Of a stretch of DNA of 64,000 bases, positions 8,638 through 16,832 are shown piece after piece. Location: assembly GCA_900542155.1 (NCBI GenBank), contig UQMD01000010.1:14263-78262 (forward strand), read 5' to 3'. The translations under genes were made by a program, and so were the position numbers. The notes under the pieces were generated by a model. The model saw nothing but the letters and a program-made list of their open reading frames with translations, did no database searches and had not been told where the DNA came from. The stretch comes from an uncultured Collinsella sp. Its GTDB lineage: Bacteria; Actinomycetota; Coriobacteriia; Coriobacteriales; Coriobacteriaceae. The number at the start of each line of letters is the position of its first letter. Positions within the stretch are counted from its first letter, which is position 1.

Positions 8638-9512
8638 TATTCGATCTGGGCGCCTTCCGTGTCGCACGTCAGAATATGCGTATCACACTTAGGGAACTGC
8701 TCGCGCAGCTTGACCTGCAGGAACTTCGCCACGATGGTGTCGTCAGTCACGGCCATGAGGGTCGAGCCGGAGCCACTGATCCAGATGGTCTTGGCGCCTC
8801 CGTTAAGGCAGGTGTCGCGCACGGCGTTGTAGTCGGGGATGAGGCGGCGGCGATAGGGCTCCTGGATGCGGTCGTCGTTGGCGGCGGCAATCAGGTCAAG
8901 GTCGCCGGTCTCCAGGCCGCGCGTCATGCCGGCGATGCGGCCCATTTGCCATACGGCGGTGGAGAGTGGAATCTCCTGTGGCACAACCTTGCGGGCCTCG
9001 CTCGTATGCACCTCGTAGGGCGGAATCACGGTAATAAAACGCAGGCGATCGCTCACCTCGTAGCGCAGGCACTGGGGGAGCGAATCAGTCGGCGTAAAGG
9101 AGCAGACGGCGCCGCCCAGGATGGCGGGGGCGACGTTATCGGGATGGCCCTCGACCTCGGTGGCAATGCGGACGAGCTCGGCACGGTCGACGGTGTGGCC
9201 CGTCAGCGCGGCGGCCGCCATAATGCCGGCGACGACGCAGGTGGAGCTGGAACCCAGGCCGCGAGCGACGGGCACGTCGGTTTGAATGTCGATGGCAACG
9301 GGGAAAGCCGGCTCGCCCCACGCGGCCAGAGCATCGACAAAGCTCACATAGACCAGGTTATTCTCGTTTTGGAACTCCTCGGGGCAGCCCGTGATGGTGA
9401 GCTTGTCGGCGCGCTCGAAGGTGAAGTGCGAGTAGAGGCTGACGGCCATGCCGAGGGTATCGTAGCCAATACCCAAGTTGGCGCTTGTTGCTGGGACGGT
9501 GATTTTGATCAT
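8631..9512 (-). CDS. thrB: Homoserine kinase
   Basis: A 293-aa GHMP-family kinase that phosphorylates homoserine for threonine synthesis. Motifs: PATSANLGIGYDTLG (motif 1), PVARGLGSSSTCVVAGIMAA (phosphate-binding glycine-rich loop), HPDNVAPAILGG, and the C-terminal WISGSGSTLMAV. The ATG has AGGAGGA 6 bases upstream. It is downstream of thrC on the same strand, separated by about 200 bp holding a terminator-like hairpin and a nested hairpin, so it may be expressed at a different level from thrC. The last bases overlap the outer pairing of nested-hairpin copy 2. Confidence 0.97.
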   Translation of the reverse strand: MIKITVPATSANLGIGYDTLGMAVSLYSHFTFERADKLTITGCPEEFQNENNLVYVSFVDALAAWGEPAFPVAIDIQTDVPVARGLGSSSTCVVAGIMAAAALTGHTVDRAELVRIATEVEGHPDNVAPAILGGAVCSFTPTDSLPQCLRYEVSDRLRFITVIPPYEVHTSEARKVVPQEIPLSTAVWQMGRIAGMTRGLETGDLDLIAAANDDRIQEPYRRRLIPDYNAVRDTCLNGGAKTIWISGSGSTLMAVTDDTIVAKFLQVKLREQFPKCDTHILTCDTEGAQIEYL

Positions 9513-9525
9513 GTGAGTCCTCCTG

Positions 9526-9637
9526 GCGTGCCTGGCTGTTTAGTTCGCTGCTCGGGCAGTCCTGCGCAAGACGGAAAGCACATTAAGTGCTTTCCTTTGC
9601 GTGCGGAACTCGCGACGAACTAAACAACCAGGCACGC
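9526..9637. repeat. Nested inverted repeat between thrC and thrB
   Basis: Outer arms 9526-9547 and 9616-9637 pair over 22 bp with one mismatch (a wobble in RNA). The inner stem GAAAGCAC/GTGCTTTC is at 9573-9593. The overall design (outer stem, unpaired segments, inner stem) matches the nested-hairpin elements, but the conserved internal-loop bases are only weakly similar. It ends 14 bases before the thrB start. Confidence 0.7.
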
Positions 9638-9678
9638 TGTGCGCGTTCGTCATCATCCCGGGGGCTATCTGATGGAAG

Positions 9679-9706
9679 AAGGCGCGCCGGCTTTCGCCGG
9701 CGCCTT
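9679..9706 (-). terminator. Hairpin after thrC
   Basis: AAGGCGCGCCGG and CCGGCGCCTT form a strong stem 10 bases past the thrC stop on the minus strand. It is followed there by CTTCTTCC rather than a clean U-run. It may be a partial terminator within the thrC-thrB unit. Confidence 0.65.
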
Positions 9707-9716
9707 ATAAGGGGTT

Positions 9717-11234
9717 TTAGTTGGAAGCCATCTTTTTTGCTGCAGACTCTACGTAGTTGGCCATGTCGGCTACGTCACAGACGTCTTCGAAGCGGACGGG
9801 TTTGGATTCGAGTTCGGCGAGCTGGGTCGGGGCGACCGTGTTGGTGGCCTGCTCGAGTACGCGCATAGCCTCAAAATCATCCTCGGGAACGTCGAGGCCC
9901 AGGGCGTCGCAGCAGGCGCGCGGGAACTTGTAGGGGCTGGCGGTCGAAAGCAGCACGCGGACCTTGGCGCCCTCGGCGGGGGCGACCTGCTCAAAGACGT
10001 GATAGCCGCAAGCGGTGTGCGGGTCGATCACGTAGCCGTTGGCGTCCCAGCAGCTCTTGATGGCAGTGCGGACCTCGTCCTCGCTGGCCCAACCGCAGCC
10101 AAACACACTTTGGATCTTGGCCAGCAGCTCGGCGGGCACTTCGTAGCGACCGGTCTGTGCCAGCTGCTCCATAAGGCCGGCAACGAGCTCGCAGTCGCCA
10201 TCGGACAGGAAGTAGAGCATACGCTCCAGGTTGGAGCTGATAAGGATGTCCATCGACGGCGAGATGGTCGTGAAGAACGGACGGTTGCGGTCGTAGACGC
10301 CGGTGGTCAGGAAGTCGGCCAGCACGTTGTTCTTGTCGCTCGCCACGACGAGCTTGGCGACGGGCAGACCCATGCGCTTGGCGTAGTAGCCGGCCAAGAT
10401 ATCGCCAAAGTTGCCGGTGGGCACACAGAACTCTACGGCGTCGCCAGCCTCGATAGCGGCGGCGCGCAGCAGCTGCGCATAGGCGGCAAAGTAGTAGACG
10501 ACCTGCGGCACCAGGCGGCCGACGTTGATGGAGTTGGCGCTCGAAAGCACCGTGCCGGCGGCCTCCAGGCGCTCGGCCAGCTCCTTATCGGCAAAGATGC
10601 GTTTGACGGCGCTCTGAGCGTCGTCAAAGTTGCCGCGGATACCGCAGACGGCGACGTTGTCGCCCTCCTGTGTGGACATCTGCAGATTCTGGACGCGGCT
10701 GACCTTGCCCTCGGGATAAAAGACGGTAATGCCCGTGCCCGGAGCATCGGCAAAACCAGCGAGTGCGGCCTTGCCCGTGTCGCCTGACGTGGCGGTGACG
10801 ATCATGATGCGCTCGGCGCCGCCTTCTTTGGCGGAGGTGCGGGCCATCAGGCGGGGGAGCATCTGCAGGGCGACGTCCTTAAAGGCGCTCGTGGGGCCGC
10901 CAAAGAGCTCCATCACATAGGTCTGAGGGGCGTCGGCGCCCGGTGCGGCATCGAGTTTGACGAGCGGCGTAACCTCTTCGCTCGCGAACGTGCCGCGGTA
11001 TGCTTCGTCGACACACGCCGAAATTTCTTCGGCCGTGTAATCATTCAGTAACATTCCCAACACATCTTGAGCGATTTCAAAGTACGATTTATCTGCAAGC
11101 GAGCTGATATCGACCTGCTGGGTGCCGAGCTCGTCCGAGACAAACAAACCCCCGTCGGGAGCGATGCCAGTACGGATTGCCACCTTACTTGAGCACGATA
11201 AAGTGCGTCCTCGTGTACTATGATAAGTTCCCAT
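9717..11234 (-). CDS. thrC: Threonine synthase
   Basis: A 505-aa PLP enzyme that converts O-phosphohomoserine to threonine. It begins MGTYHSTRGRTLSCSSK after GAGGAG with about 9-base spacing. The frame runs 15 codons further upstream, but that region has no ribosome binding site. PLP lysine region: ELFGGPTSAFKDVALQ. Phosphate-binding loop: TATSGDTGKAALAG. The form is the long (fungal/E. coli-like) class, with SSANSINVGRLVPQ and PTGNFGDILAGYYAKRMGLP. It is divergent from the aspartate kinase gene, with a 104-bp shared promoter region between them. Confidence 0.97.
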   Translation of the reverse strand: MGTYHSTRGRTLSCSSKVAIRTGIAPDGGLFVSDELGTQQVDISSLADKSYFEIAQDVLGMLLNDYTAEEISACVDEAYRGTFASEEVTPLVKLDAAPGADAPQTYVMELFGGPTSAFKDVALQMLPRLMARTSAKEGGAERIMIVTATSGDTGKAALAGFADAPGTGITVFYPEGKVSRVQNLQMSTQEGDNVAVCGIRGNFDDAQSAVKRIFADKELAERLEAAGTVLSSANSINVGRLVPQVVYYFAAYAQLLRAAAIEAGDAVEFCVPTGNFGDILAGYYAKRMGLPVAKLVVASDKNNVLADFLTTGVYDRNRPFFTTISPSMDILISSNLERMLYFLSDGDCELVAGLMEQLAQTGRYEVPAELLAKIQSVFGCGWASEDEVRTAIKSCWDANGYVIDPHTACGYHVFEQVAPAEGAKVRVLLSTASPYKFPRACCDALGLDVPEDDFEAMRVLEQATNTVAPTQLAELESKPVRFEDVCDVADMANYVESAAKKMASN

Positions 11235-11338
11235 ATAACACTGCTCCTCGGATGCCTTGGTCCCAATCGGTGAAACCATGGTATCAGAGCGCGCAAAATA
11301 GGTTCGCAGAGGCTTTTTAGAAAGGTAACCTCCAGCCC

Positions 11339-12727
11339 ATGATTAAGATTGCCAAGTTTGGCGGCTCGTCGGTCGCCGACGCCGAACACTTTAAGAAGAT
11401 CAAGGCCATCGTCGATGCCGACCCTGCCCGCCGTTTTGTGGTGGTTTCTGCCTGCGGTCGCCGTTTTAAGGGCGACACCAAGGTGACCGACCTGCTTTAC
11501 CTGGTTAACGCGCACGTTAAGTACCACGTGTCGTGCGAGGAACTGCTCGAGGACATTGGCCAGCGCTACTTTGATATCGCTGACGAGTTGGAGCTCACCT
11601 ATCCCATCCGCGAAGAGTTTGCGGCCTTTGCCGAGCGTGCTCGCTCCGGTGGCTACTCCACTGAGGAGCTTGTGAGCCGCGGCGAGTACTTCACCGCTCG
11701 CCTGATGGCCGAGTACCTGGGCCTGCCGTTCCTGGACGCCGCGACGGTCGTTGCATTTCATCACGATGGTACGCTCAGCATGAACCGCACCTCCGAGCTG
11801 GTGCAGGAGTACGGCCAGCAGGGCGGCTTTGTCATGCCCGGTTTCTACGGCGCGACGCGTGAGGGTCAGATCAAGCTGCTTGATCGAGGCGGCGGCGATA
11901 TCTCGGGTTCGATCTTGGCCAAGTGCCTTGGTGCCGACCTGTACGAGAACTGGACCGACGTTTCGGGCTTCTATTCTGCCGATCCGCGCATTGTGCCCGA
12001 GGCTCAGCCCATCGCCCGCGTTACCTATGAGGAGCTGCGCGAGCTTTCGTACATGGGCGCAAGCGTCCTGCACGAGGAGGCCGTGTTCCCCGTGCGCGAG
12101 GCGGGTATTCCGCTGGTCATCAAGAACACCAACGCGCCGCAGGACCCCGGCACCATCATTAGCGAGACGGCTGACGAGGGCGCGGCTGAGCCCATCATTA
12201 CCGGCGTGACCGGTAAGCGCGGCTTTGTCGCCATCAACGTCGCCCGCGACCGCACCAAGCCCCGTGTTGGCTTTATGCGCCGCGCGCTTTCGGTGTTCGA
12301 GCGCTATGACGTTTCCGTCGAGCACATGCCCACCGGTGTCGACCGCTTTGGCGCCGTGGTGCAGGAGCAGGATGTGCACGACTCGCTGTACTCGCTCGTG
12401 GGCGACATTCAGCAGGAGGTCGAGCCGCTCGAGATCGAGGTCGTTGAGGGCTTGGCGCTCATCGCGACCGTTGGCCGTAACCTGCGCGGCCGCGCAGGTA
12501 TTTCGGGCCATCTGTTTGGCATGCTTGGCCAGGCGGGCGTGAGCGTGCGTATGATTTCGCAGAGCTGCGACGAGATCAACATCATTATCGGCGTCGAGGA
12601 GAAGGACTTTGACCTGGCGATTCAGACCATCTACCGAGCCTTCTCCGACGAGAACGGCATTGTGAAGGTCTCCGACCTGGAGCCCGCCGAGCCGCTCGAG
12701 CCTGCCCTGGCCGCACTCCACAAGTAG
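11339..12727 (+). CDS. Aspartate kinase
   Basis: A 462-aa monofunctional aspartokinase, the first step of lysine, methionine and threonine synthesis. N-terminal KFGGSSVADAEHF is the nucleotide/aspartate-binding signature. LLDRGGGDISGSILAKCLGADLYENWTDVSGFYSADPRIV follows at about 180-222. Two ACT domains occupy about 305-450 (YDVSVEHMPTGVD and VGRNLRGRAGISGHLFGMLGQAGVSVRMISQ) and would sense the end product. The long alpha insertion at residues 40-110 is typical of the kinase class found in Clostridia and gut actinobacteria. It is divergent from thrC and followed by two hairpins and asd. No homoserine dehydrogenase is present in the window. Confidence 0.95.
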   Translation: MIKIAKFGGSSVADAEHFKKIKAIVDADPARRFVVVSACGRRFKGDTKVTDLLYLVNAHVKYHVSCEELLEDIGQRYFDIADELELTYPIREEFAAFAERARSGGYSTEELVSRGEYFTARLMAEYLGLPFLDAATVVAFHHDGTLSMNRTSELVQEYGQQGGFVMPGFYGATREGQIKLLDRGGGDISGSILAKCLGADLYENWTDVSGFYSADPRIVPEAQPIARVTYEELRELSYMGASVLHEEAVFPVREAGIPLVIKNTNAPQDPGTIISETADEGAAEPIITGVTGKRGFVAINVARDRTKPRVGFMRRALSVFERYDVSVEHMPTGVDRFGAVVQEQDVHDSLYSLVGDIQQEVEPLEIEVVEGLALIATVGRNLRGRAGISGHLFGMLGQAGVSVRMISQSCDEINIIIGVEEKDFDLAIQTIYRAFSDENGIVKVSDLEPAEPLEPALAALHK

Positions 12728-12734
12728 TTTCCGT

Positions 12735-12775
12735 CCCGGTAGATTTTTAGGATGTCCCAAAAATCTACTGCCGGG
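12735..12775 (+). terminator. Hairpin after aspartate kinase
   Basis: CCCGGTAGATTTTT (12735-12748) pairs with AAAAATCTAC-TG-CCGGG (12759-12775), leaving a two-base bulge. It starts 8 bases after the stop codon. Confidence 0.6.
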
Positions 12776-12798
12776 CGTTTCGTTTCGGTTTCGTTTCG

Positions 12799-12825
12799 AC
12801 GGGGCGGGTTTTGTATCCGCCCCGT
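12799..12825 (+). terminator. GC-rich hairpin upstream of asd
   Basis: ACGGGGCGG and CCGCCCCGT pair around GTTTTGTAT and are followed by TCTTGT. With the preceding hairpin it separates the aspartate kinase and asd transcripts. Confidence 0.55.
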
Positions 12826-12900
12826 TCTTGTATAAACTGGGCAAGAATATCCGGCCTGCTTGGCGTGCGGGCGATAGCCACAACCTTTAAAGGGGGAAGC

Positions 12901-13926
12901 ATGAAACAGTACACGGTTGCTATTTTGGGCGCGACGGGAGCTGTGGGCACCCAGATGCTCGAGTGCCTCAACGAGCAGGAGTTTCCGGTCGGTAAGCTCA
13001 AGCTGCTGGCGAGCGCGCGCTCTGCGGGCAAGACCGTTGAGTTCCGCGGCGAGCAGGTTGTGATCGAAGAGGCTTGCCCCGAGGCCTTTGAGGGCTGCGA
13101 CATCGTACTCGGCGCTGCCGGCGACGATATCGCCAAGGAGCTGCTGCCCGAGGCCGTCAAGCGCGGTGCCGTTGTGGTCGACAACAGCCACGCCTTCCGT
13201 CTGGATCCCGAGGTGCCGCTGGTCGTGCCCGAGATTAACGCCGATGACATTAAGTGGCACCACGGCCTGATCACCAACCCCAACTGCGCGACCATCATCG
13301 GTCTGGTTCCTACGTGGCCGCTACATCAGCTCGCCGGCGTGAAGCGCATGATCGTGTCCACGTATCAGGCAGCTTCGGGTGCTGGCGCTCCCGGTATGGC
13401 CGAGCTCGAGGCTCAGCTGGCCGCTCTGGGCCGTGGCGAGGAGATTCCCGAGCCGCGTGCATTTGCCGCCCAGCTGGCGAGCAACCTGATTCCGCAGATT
13501 GGCGGCGTCAAGGAAGAGGGCTTTACCTCCGAGGAGATGAAGCTGCAAAACGAGGGCCGCAAGATCATGCACCTGCCCGAGCTGCGCGTGAACTGCACCT
13601 GCGTGCGCGTGCCCGTGCTGCGCTCGCACTCCGAGAGCATTACGCTCGAGTTCGAGCGCGACATTACGGTTGAGGAGGCCCGTGCTGCGCTGGCCGCCGC
13701 TCCGGGTGTCAAGCTGGTTGACGATCTGGGTGCCGAGGATGCACACGATCGCTTCCCCATGCCGATGGACACCTCCGACCAGGATCTGATCTGGGTCGGT
13801 CGCGTGCGCCGCGACATCTCGAACCCCGAGGCTGCGCGCGGCATCACCTTCTGGTGCTGCGGCGACCAAATCCGTAAGGGCGCGGCAACCAACGCCGTCC
13901 AGATCGCTAAGCTGCTCTGCGAGTAA
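12901..13926 (+). CDS. asd: Aspartate-semialdehyde dehydrogenase
   Basis: A 341-aa NADP-dependent enzyme that reduces aspartyl phosphate to the semialdehyde. The Rossmann loop GATGAVGTQML is at residues 9-19. The active-site cysteine lies in NPNCATI. QAASGAGAPGMAEL and the substrate-binding region RVPVLRSHSESI follow. Start ATG at 12901 has AAAGGGGGAAGC directly upstream. The open frame extends 30 codons further back through the intergenic hairpin, and that part is not family sequence. It is followed by nested-hairpin copy 3. Confidence 0.97.
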   Translation: MKQYTVAILGATGAVGTQMLECLNEQEFPVGKLKLLASARSAGKTVEFRGEQVVIEEACPEAFEGCDIVLGAAGDDIAKELLPEAVKRGAVVVDNSHAFRLDPEVPLVVPEINADDIKWHHGLITNPNCATIIGLVPTWPLHQLAGVKRMIVSTYQAASGAGAPGMAELEAQLAALGRGEEIPEPRAFAAQLASNLIPQIGGVKEEGFTSEEMKLQNEGRKIMHLPELRVNCTCVRVPVLRSHSESITLEFERDITVEEARAALAAAPGVKLVDDLGAEDAHDRFPMPMDTSDQDLIWVGRVRRDISNPEAARGITFWCCGDQIRKGAATNAVQIAKLLCE

Positions 13927-13940
13927 CGGTGGATCTGTCC

Positions 13941-14070
13941 GGCGGGGGCCGGGCTTAGTTTTCAGAACGTCCTCGACCATGTGTGGCGCCTTGTCCTGCT
14001 CCTTCGGAGCCGCGGACAAGGCGCCACACTGGTCTGCGGAATGTTCTGAAAACTAAGCCCGGCCCCCGCC
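13941..14070. repeat. Nested-hairpin element, copy 3
   Basis: Outer arms 13941-13968 and 14043-14070 form a perfect 28-bp inverted repeat. The inner stem TGTGGCGCCTTGTCC/GGACAAGGCGCCACA has a further GCTCC-TTCG-GGAGC tip. The segments between stems, AACGTCCTCGACCATG and TCTGCGGAATG, match copies 1 and 2. The short pair next to the inner stem is GACC/GGTC here but GGAC/GTCC in the other copies, a compensatory change. Confidence 0.85.
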
Positions 14071-14285
14071 TGCGGTGACGCTGTTGCGAGCGCTCTGCGA
14101 TGGGGACGTTGTTGGTTGGGGCCGCTGGGCTGATGTGGGGGCGCGTGGTTGTTGCGGGCTCTGGTCCCGGCGGCGGCCTCGGCGCTTCGCGCCTGCCGCC
14201 TGGGTCTACTGCGGGGCCGTGGCGGCAGCGGCGGCGCTTCGCGCCTGCTGCCTGGGGTGACTTTGGGCTTGGTGCGAATTGAGGT
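14071..14285. other. Non-coding GC-rich stretch with a direct repeat
   Basis: No credible gene. GGCGCTTCGCGCCTGC followed by (C/T)GCCTGGG occurs twice (about 14181-14204 and 14233-14256, period about 52). Short open frames here have no family resemblance or ribosome binding site. Confidence 0.6.
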
Positions 14286-14456
14286 CTAATACTTTTCCCG
14301 TGAAGTGAACGACCTTATTTGGACCCCCGAAGCATTGGCATATTTTGACCGCTATTTCCTGCGGTTTTGCAGCGCGAATCCTGCGGTTTTTTGGTCTAAA
14401 GGTGTGGATGCTCCGGGGCTTCGTTTTTACTCGTTCACTTCTCGGGAAAGTATTAG
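14286..14456. repeat. 171-bp imperfect palindrome upstream of ogt
   Basis: The end arms 14286-14312 and 14431-14456 (from CTAATACTTTTCCC and back to GGGAAAGTATTAG) pair over about 26 bp with one mismatch and one bulge. The interior also holds complementary pieces (CGAAGC/GCTTCG and CCGC/GCGG). It has the outline of a MITE-like element or a large transcript hairpin. Open frames crossing it are accidental. Confidence 0.7.
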
Positions 14457-14624
14457 AGCTCAGCTGGCGGGGGTACCGCCCTGGCGTCGAAGCCCCGCGT
14501 CTTCTTCGCTTGATTGGGAAAAACAGCCTCGCTGAAGTAATTGCGAGCCCGCCCGGACGTATCTGCGGGGGTTGTCTGCACAGTTCGCGGTATTATGTTT
14601 GCTGAGTTTTGAAAGGAGCCGCTG

Positions 14625-15203
14625 GTGGTCACGACGACATTTGCCTCGCCTTTGGGCGAAATCCTGCTTGCCGCTGATGGCCGCGGTTTGACGGGGCTTT
14701 GGTTTGAGGGGCAGGAGCACTTTGGCTCTACGCTGCTCAAAGAGGATGCGGAGTATGTCGTAGGTGCCGATGCGGTTTCTGGTACCGGTGGGATGTTGTC
14801 AGTGAGTCCGGCAAATGGCGCGGCTTCTTCGGTGCTTGAGCGTTCTTGGGCTTGGCTGAATGCTTATTTTGCAGGGCAGGAACCTCGGTTTACGCCGCCG
14901 TTGCATTTGATTGGCACGGCGTTTCAGCGTGAGGTTTGGTTTGAGCTGCTTTCAATTCCGCGTGGCGAGGTCGCTACGTATGGCGAGATCGCCCAGCGTG
15001 TTGCGGCTCGACATCGTGTGCCGGGAAACGAGGCGCCCGTTGTATCTCCTCGCGCGGTGGGGGCTGCGGTCGCTCGCAACCCTATTTCGATTATCGTGCC
15101 GTGCCATCGCGTGGTGGCAGCCGACGGGTCGCTTAACGGATATGCTGGCGGCCTTGACCGCAAGGAATGGCTGCTTCGGCTTGAGGGCGCGTACGAGGAG
15201 TAG
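14625..15203 (+). CDS. ogt: Methylated-DNA--protein-cysteine S-methyltransferase
   Basis: A 192-aa suicide repair protein that takes alkyl groups from O6-methylguanine. The N-terminal domain starts FASPLGEILLAADGRGLTGLWFEGQ. The C-terminal domain has GTAFQREVWFELLSIPRGEVATYGEIAQRV (helix-turn-helix with arginine finger region) and the acceptor-cysteine motif IVPCHRVV, then LNGYAGGLDRKEWLL. It starts at GTG 14625 with GAAAGGAGCC 5 bases upstream. An insert of about 12 residues (RHRVPGNEAPVV) before RAVGAAV is longer than usual. It is flanked on both sides by repeats. Confidence 0.94.
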   Translation: MVTTTFASPLGEILLAADGRGLTGLWFEGQEHFGSTLLKEDAEYVVGADAVSGTGGMLSVSPANGAASSVLERSWAWLNAYFAGQEPRFTPPLHLIGTAFQREVWFELLSIPRGEVATYGEIAQRVAARHRVPGNEAPVVSPRAVGAAVARNPISIIVPCHRVVAADGSLNGYAGGLDRKEWLLRLEGAYEE

Positions 15204-15242
15204 CGCTCGAACACTTTGCATAGCCAAGCCGCCGTGAAAGAA

Positions 15243-15383
15243 CGGGACACGCTTTCCGAATGGAGGCTCAGACGGAAACCACGTCCCGGAATTCTGTTTT
15301 AAAGCGGGATGCGCTTTCCGAATGGCGTCCCGAGCGGAAACCGTGCCCCGGAATACAGCCTCAGAGTGGGACGCCGTTTCCGG
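15243..15383. repeat. Tandem 62-bp palindromic repeat, 2.3 units
   Basis: Units start at 15243, 15305 and 15367 (partial), with an exact 62-bp period. Each begins (C/T)GGGA(C/T), contains CTTTCCGAATGG, then CGGAAACC, and ends near TCCCGGAAT. Within a unit CGGGA...TTTCCG pairs with CGGAAA...TCCCG, so each copy can fold alone. No gene is visible in it. Confidence 0.85.
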
Positions 15384-15412
15384 TTGTTGAGACCACCTGC
15401 CTGGACATCGAT

Positions 15413-16648
15413 CTACGCCCGCTCCTGCAGGGCGTAGATGGACTTATCCATGTTGAATAGGTAAGCCACAACGCAGACGATGAAGAACGCCGGCAGATTA
15501 CCGAAACCGAAGACCTCGCAACCGATAAGGATTGGCGCGAGCAGCGTGTTGGTGGCGCCGCCAAAGACGGCGGCGTAGCCCAGCGCGGCGCAGAACTCGA
15601 CGGGCATGCCGAGAATTCCGGCGAGCACGACACCCAGGCTTGCTCCGATGGAGAACAGCGGCGTTACCTCACCACCTTGATATCCTGCGGCAAGCGTGGC
15701 GATGGTGAGTGCGAATTTAAGCGCCCAGTCCCAAGGCATGATGGCAATCTTGCCGTTGTCGTCCAGCGCTGCCGATATCAGGTTGGTGCCAAGGCCGCAG
15801 TATCGCCCCTGCCACAGCACGAACAGAATCGCCGACAGCGCAAGGCCCATAACGGCAACGCGTATGTAAGGGCTGGGGAGCAGCCGCGCTGCAAGGGTCT
15901 TAGCATGGGCAAGGCACCAGGCAAAGGCGCCACCGACCATGCCAAACGCGATACCCAACAACGCCAGCCGTCCAAGACCGGGGAGGTCGAGCGCATACGA
16001 GGCGGTAACGGCGACCTCAAACTTCTCGAGCCCCAGAGCGCCGGAGGTCATGCTTGCGGCGAGCGATGCCGTAAGAGCGGGAAACAACGCGCGGTACTCC
16101 ATGCGCCCTGCGACCAACACCTCGACCGCAAAGACCGTAGCAGCGAGGGGCGTTCGAAAGAGTCCGGCAAAGCCAGCGGCCATGCCGATAAGCAAAAACG
16201 TGTTGCCGGGGTCTCGGAAAGGTAGACGTCGGCCGATCCAATGCGAGACGGTTGCACCAATCTGCACGGCCACGCCCTCGCGCCCCGCACTGCCGCCAAA
16301 GAGGTGCGTCCCCCACGTGCTCAGCATAATGAGCGGCACCAAACGCGGGGAGATGGCGTCCTCGCGTCCGTGACCTACGTCAAATACCAAGCTCATGCCC
16401 CGATCGGTGCCTTTGCCCCAGGTGCGGTAGGCAAATACGATGGCCAAGCCCATGAGGGCGAGGAAGGGAAGGAGCAGTGCGATGTGCTCGTCGCGGAAGG
16501 TGCCGATTGCCAGGAGCACACGACCAAAAAGGGCACAGATGGCACCAACGATAACGCCGACGGGGATTCCGATGGCACCCATAAGCATGAGGCCGCTATA
16601 GGTATTGACCAGGCGTCTAGTCCTGCTCGATGCGCTGCTTTCTGACAT
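15413..16648 (-). CDS. CLC-family chloride/fluoride channel or proton antiporter
   Basis: About 411 aa with around 10 hydrophobic segments. The key motif is THLFGGSAGREGVAVQIG; the usual chloride transporters have GREGP at this site. YQGGEVTPLFSIGASLG and the final GGATNTLLAPILIGCEVFG segments are also of this family. The GSGIP motif that holds the central serine in chloride CLCs is replaced by GKGTDRGM. This pattern resembles the fluoride-specific CLC-F branch as I remember it, so fluoride export is a real possibility. The start is uncertain: the ATG at 16648 (MSESSASS) gives family length, and an ATG at 16699 has a slightly better ribosome binding site. No fluoride riboswitch was recognised upstream. 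Confidence 0.85.
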   Translation of the reverse strand: MSESSASSRTRRLVNTYSGLMLMGAIGIPVGVIVGAICALFGRVLLAIGTFRDEHIALLLPFLALMGLAIVFAYRTWGKGTDRGMSLVFDVGHGREDAISPRLVPLIMLSTWGTHLFGGSAGREGVAVQIGATVSHWIGRRLPFRDPGNTFLLIGMAAGFAGLFRTPLAATVFAVEVLVAGRMEYRALFPALTASLAASMTSGALGLEKFEVAVTASYALDLPGLGRLALLGIAFGMVGGAFAWCLAHAKTLAARLLPSPYIRVAVMGLALSAILFVLWQGRYCGLGTNLISAALDDNGKIAIMPWDWALKFALTIATLAAGYQGGEVTPLFSIGASLGVVLAGILGMPVEFCAALGYAAVFGGATNTLLAPILIGCEVFGFGNLPAFFIVCVVAYLFNMDKSIYALQERA

Positions 16649-16832
16649 TTTGCTTTCGACACTTGCTCTCTTGATAGAAAAAGAGCTGGAGTTGCGCATC
16701 GTTGAGAGGCTTTCCAGCTTTAGCAAAACAAACTTATAAGATGCGACGGGCCGCGTCAAGATAATTACCGGACGGCCTAGGAGGCGGCTGGTTGGCTGGC
16801 TTAAAACCTAGCGCGTGAAATGACGTCCCACG

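Noticed and set aside
11045..12883. A 612-codon minus-strand frame across aspartate kinase
   Set aside because: Shadow of the aspartate kinase gene. It also runs through thrC's start and two terminators, and has no recognisable protein features.
14305..14605. Two small overlapping ORFs in the spacer before ogt
   Set aside because: They lie in the arms and interior of a 171-bp palindrome, have no ribosome binding site, and their products do not resemble any protein.
15243..15383. CRISPR array
   Set aside because: Tandem units have a 62-bp period with no separate spacers and no cas genes nearby; the repeats are palindromic and contiguous.
16649..16832. Fluoride riboswitch upstream of the CLC gene
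   Set aside because: The short leader was inspected because of the fluoride-like motifs, but no pseudoknot-forming core typical of the crcB motif could be recognised.
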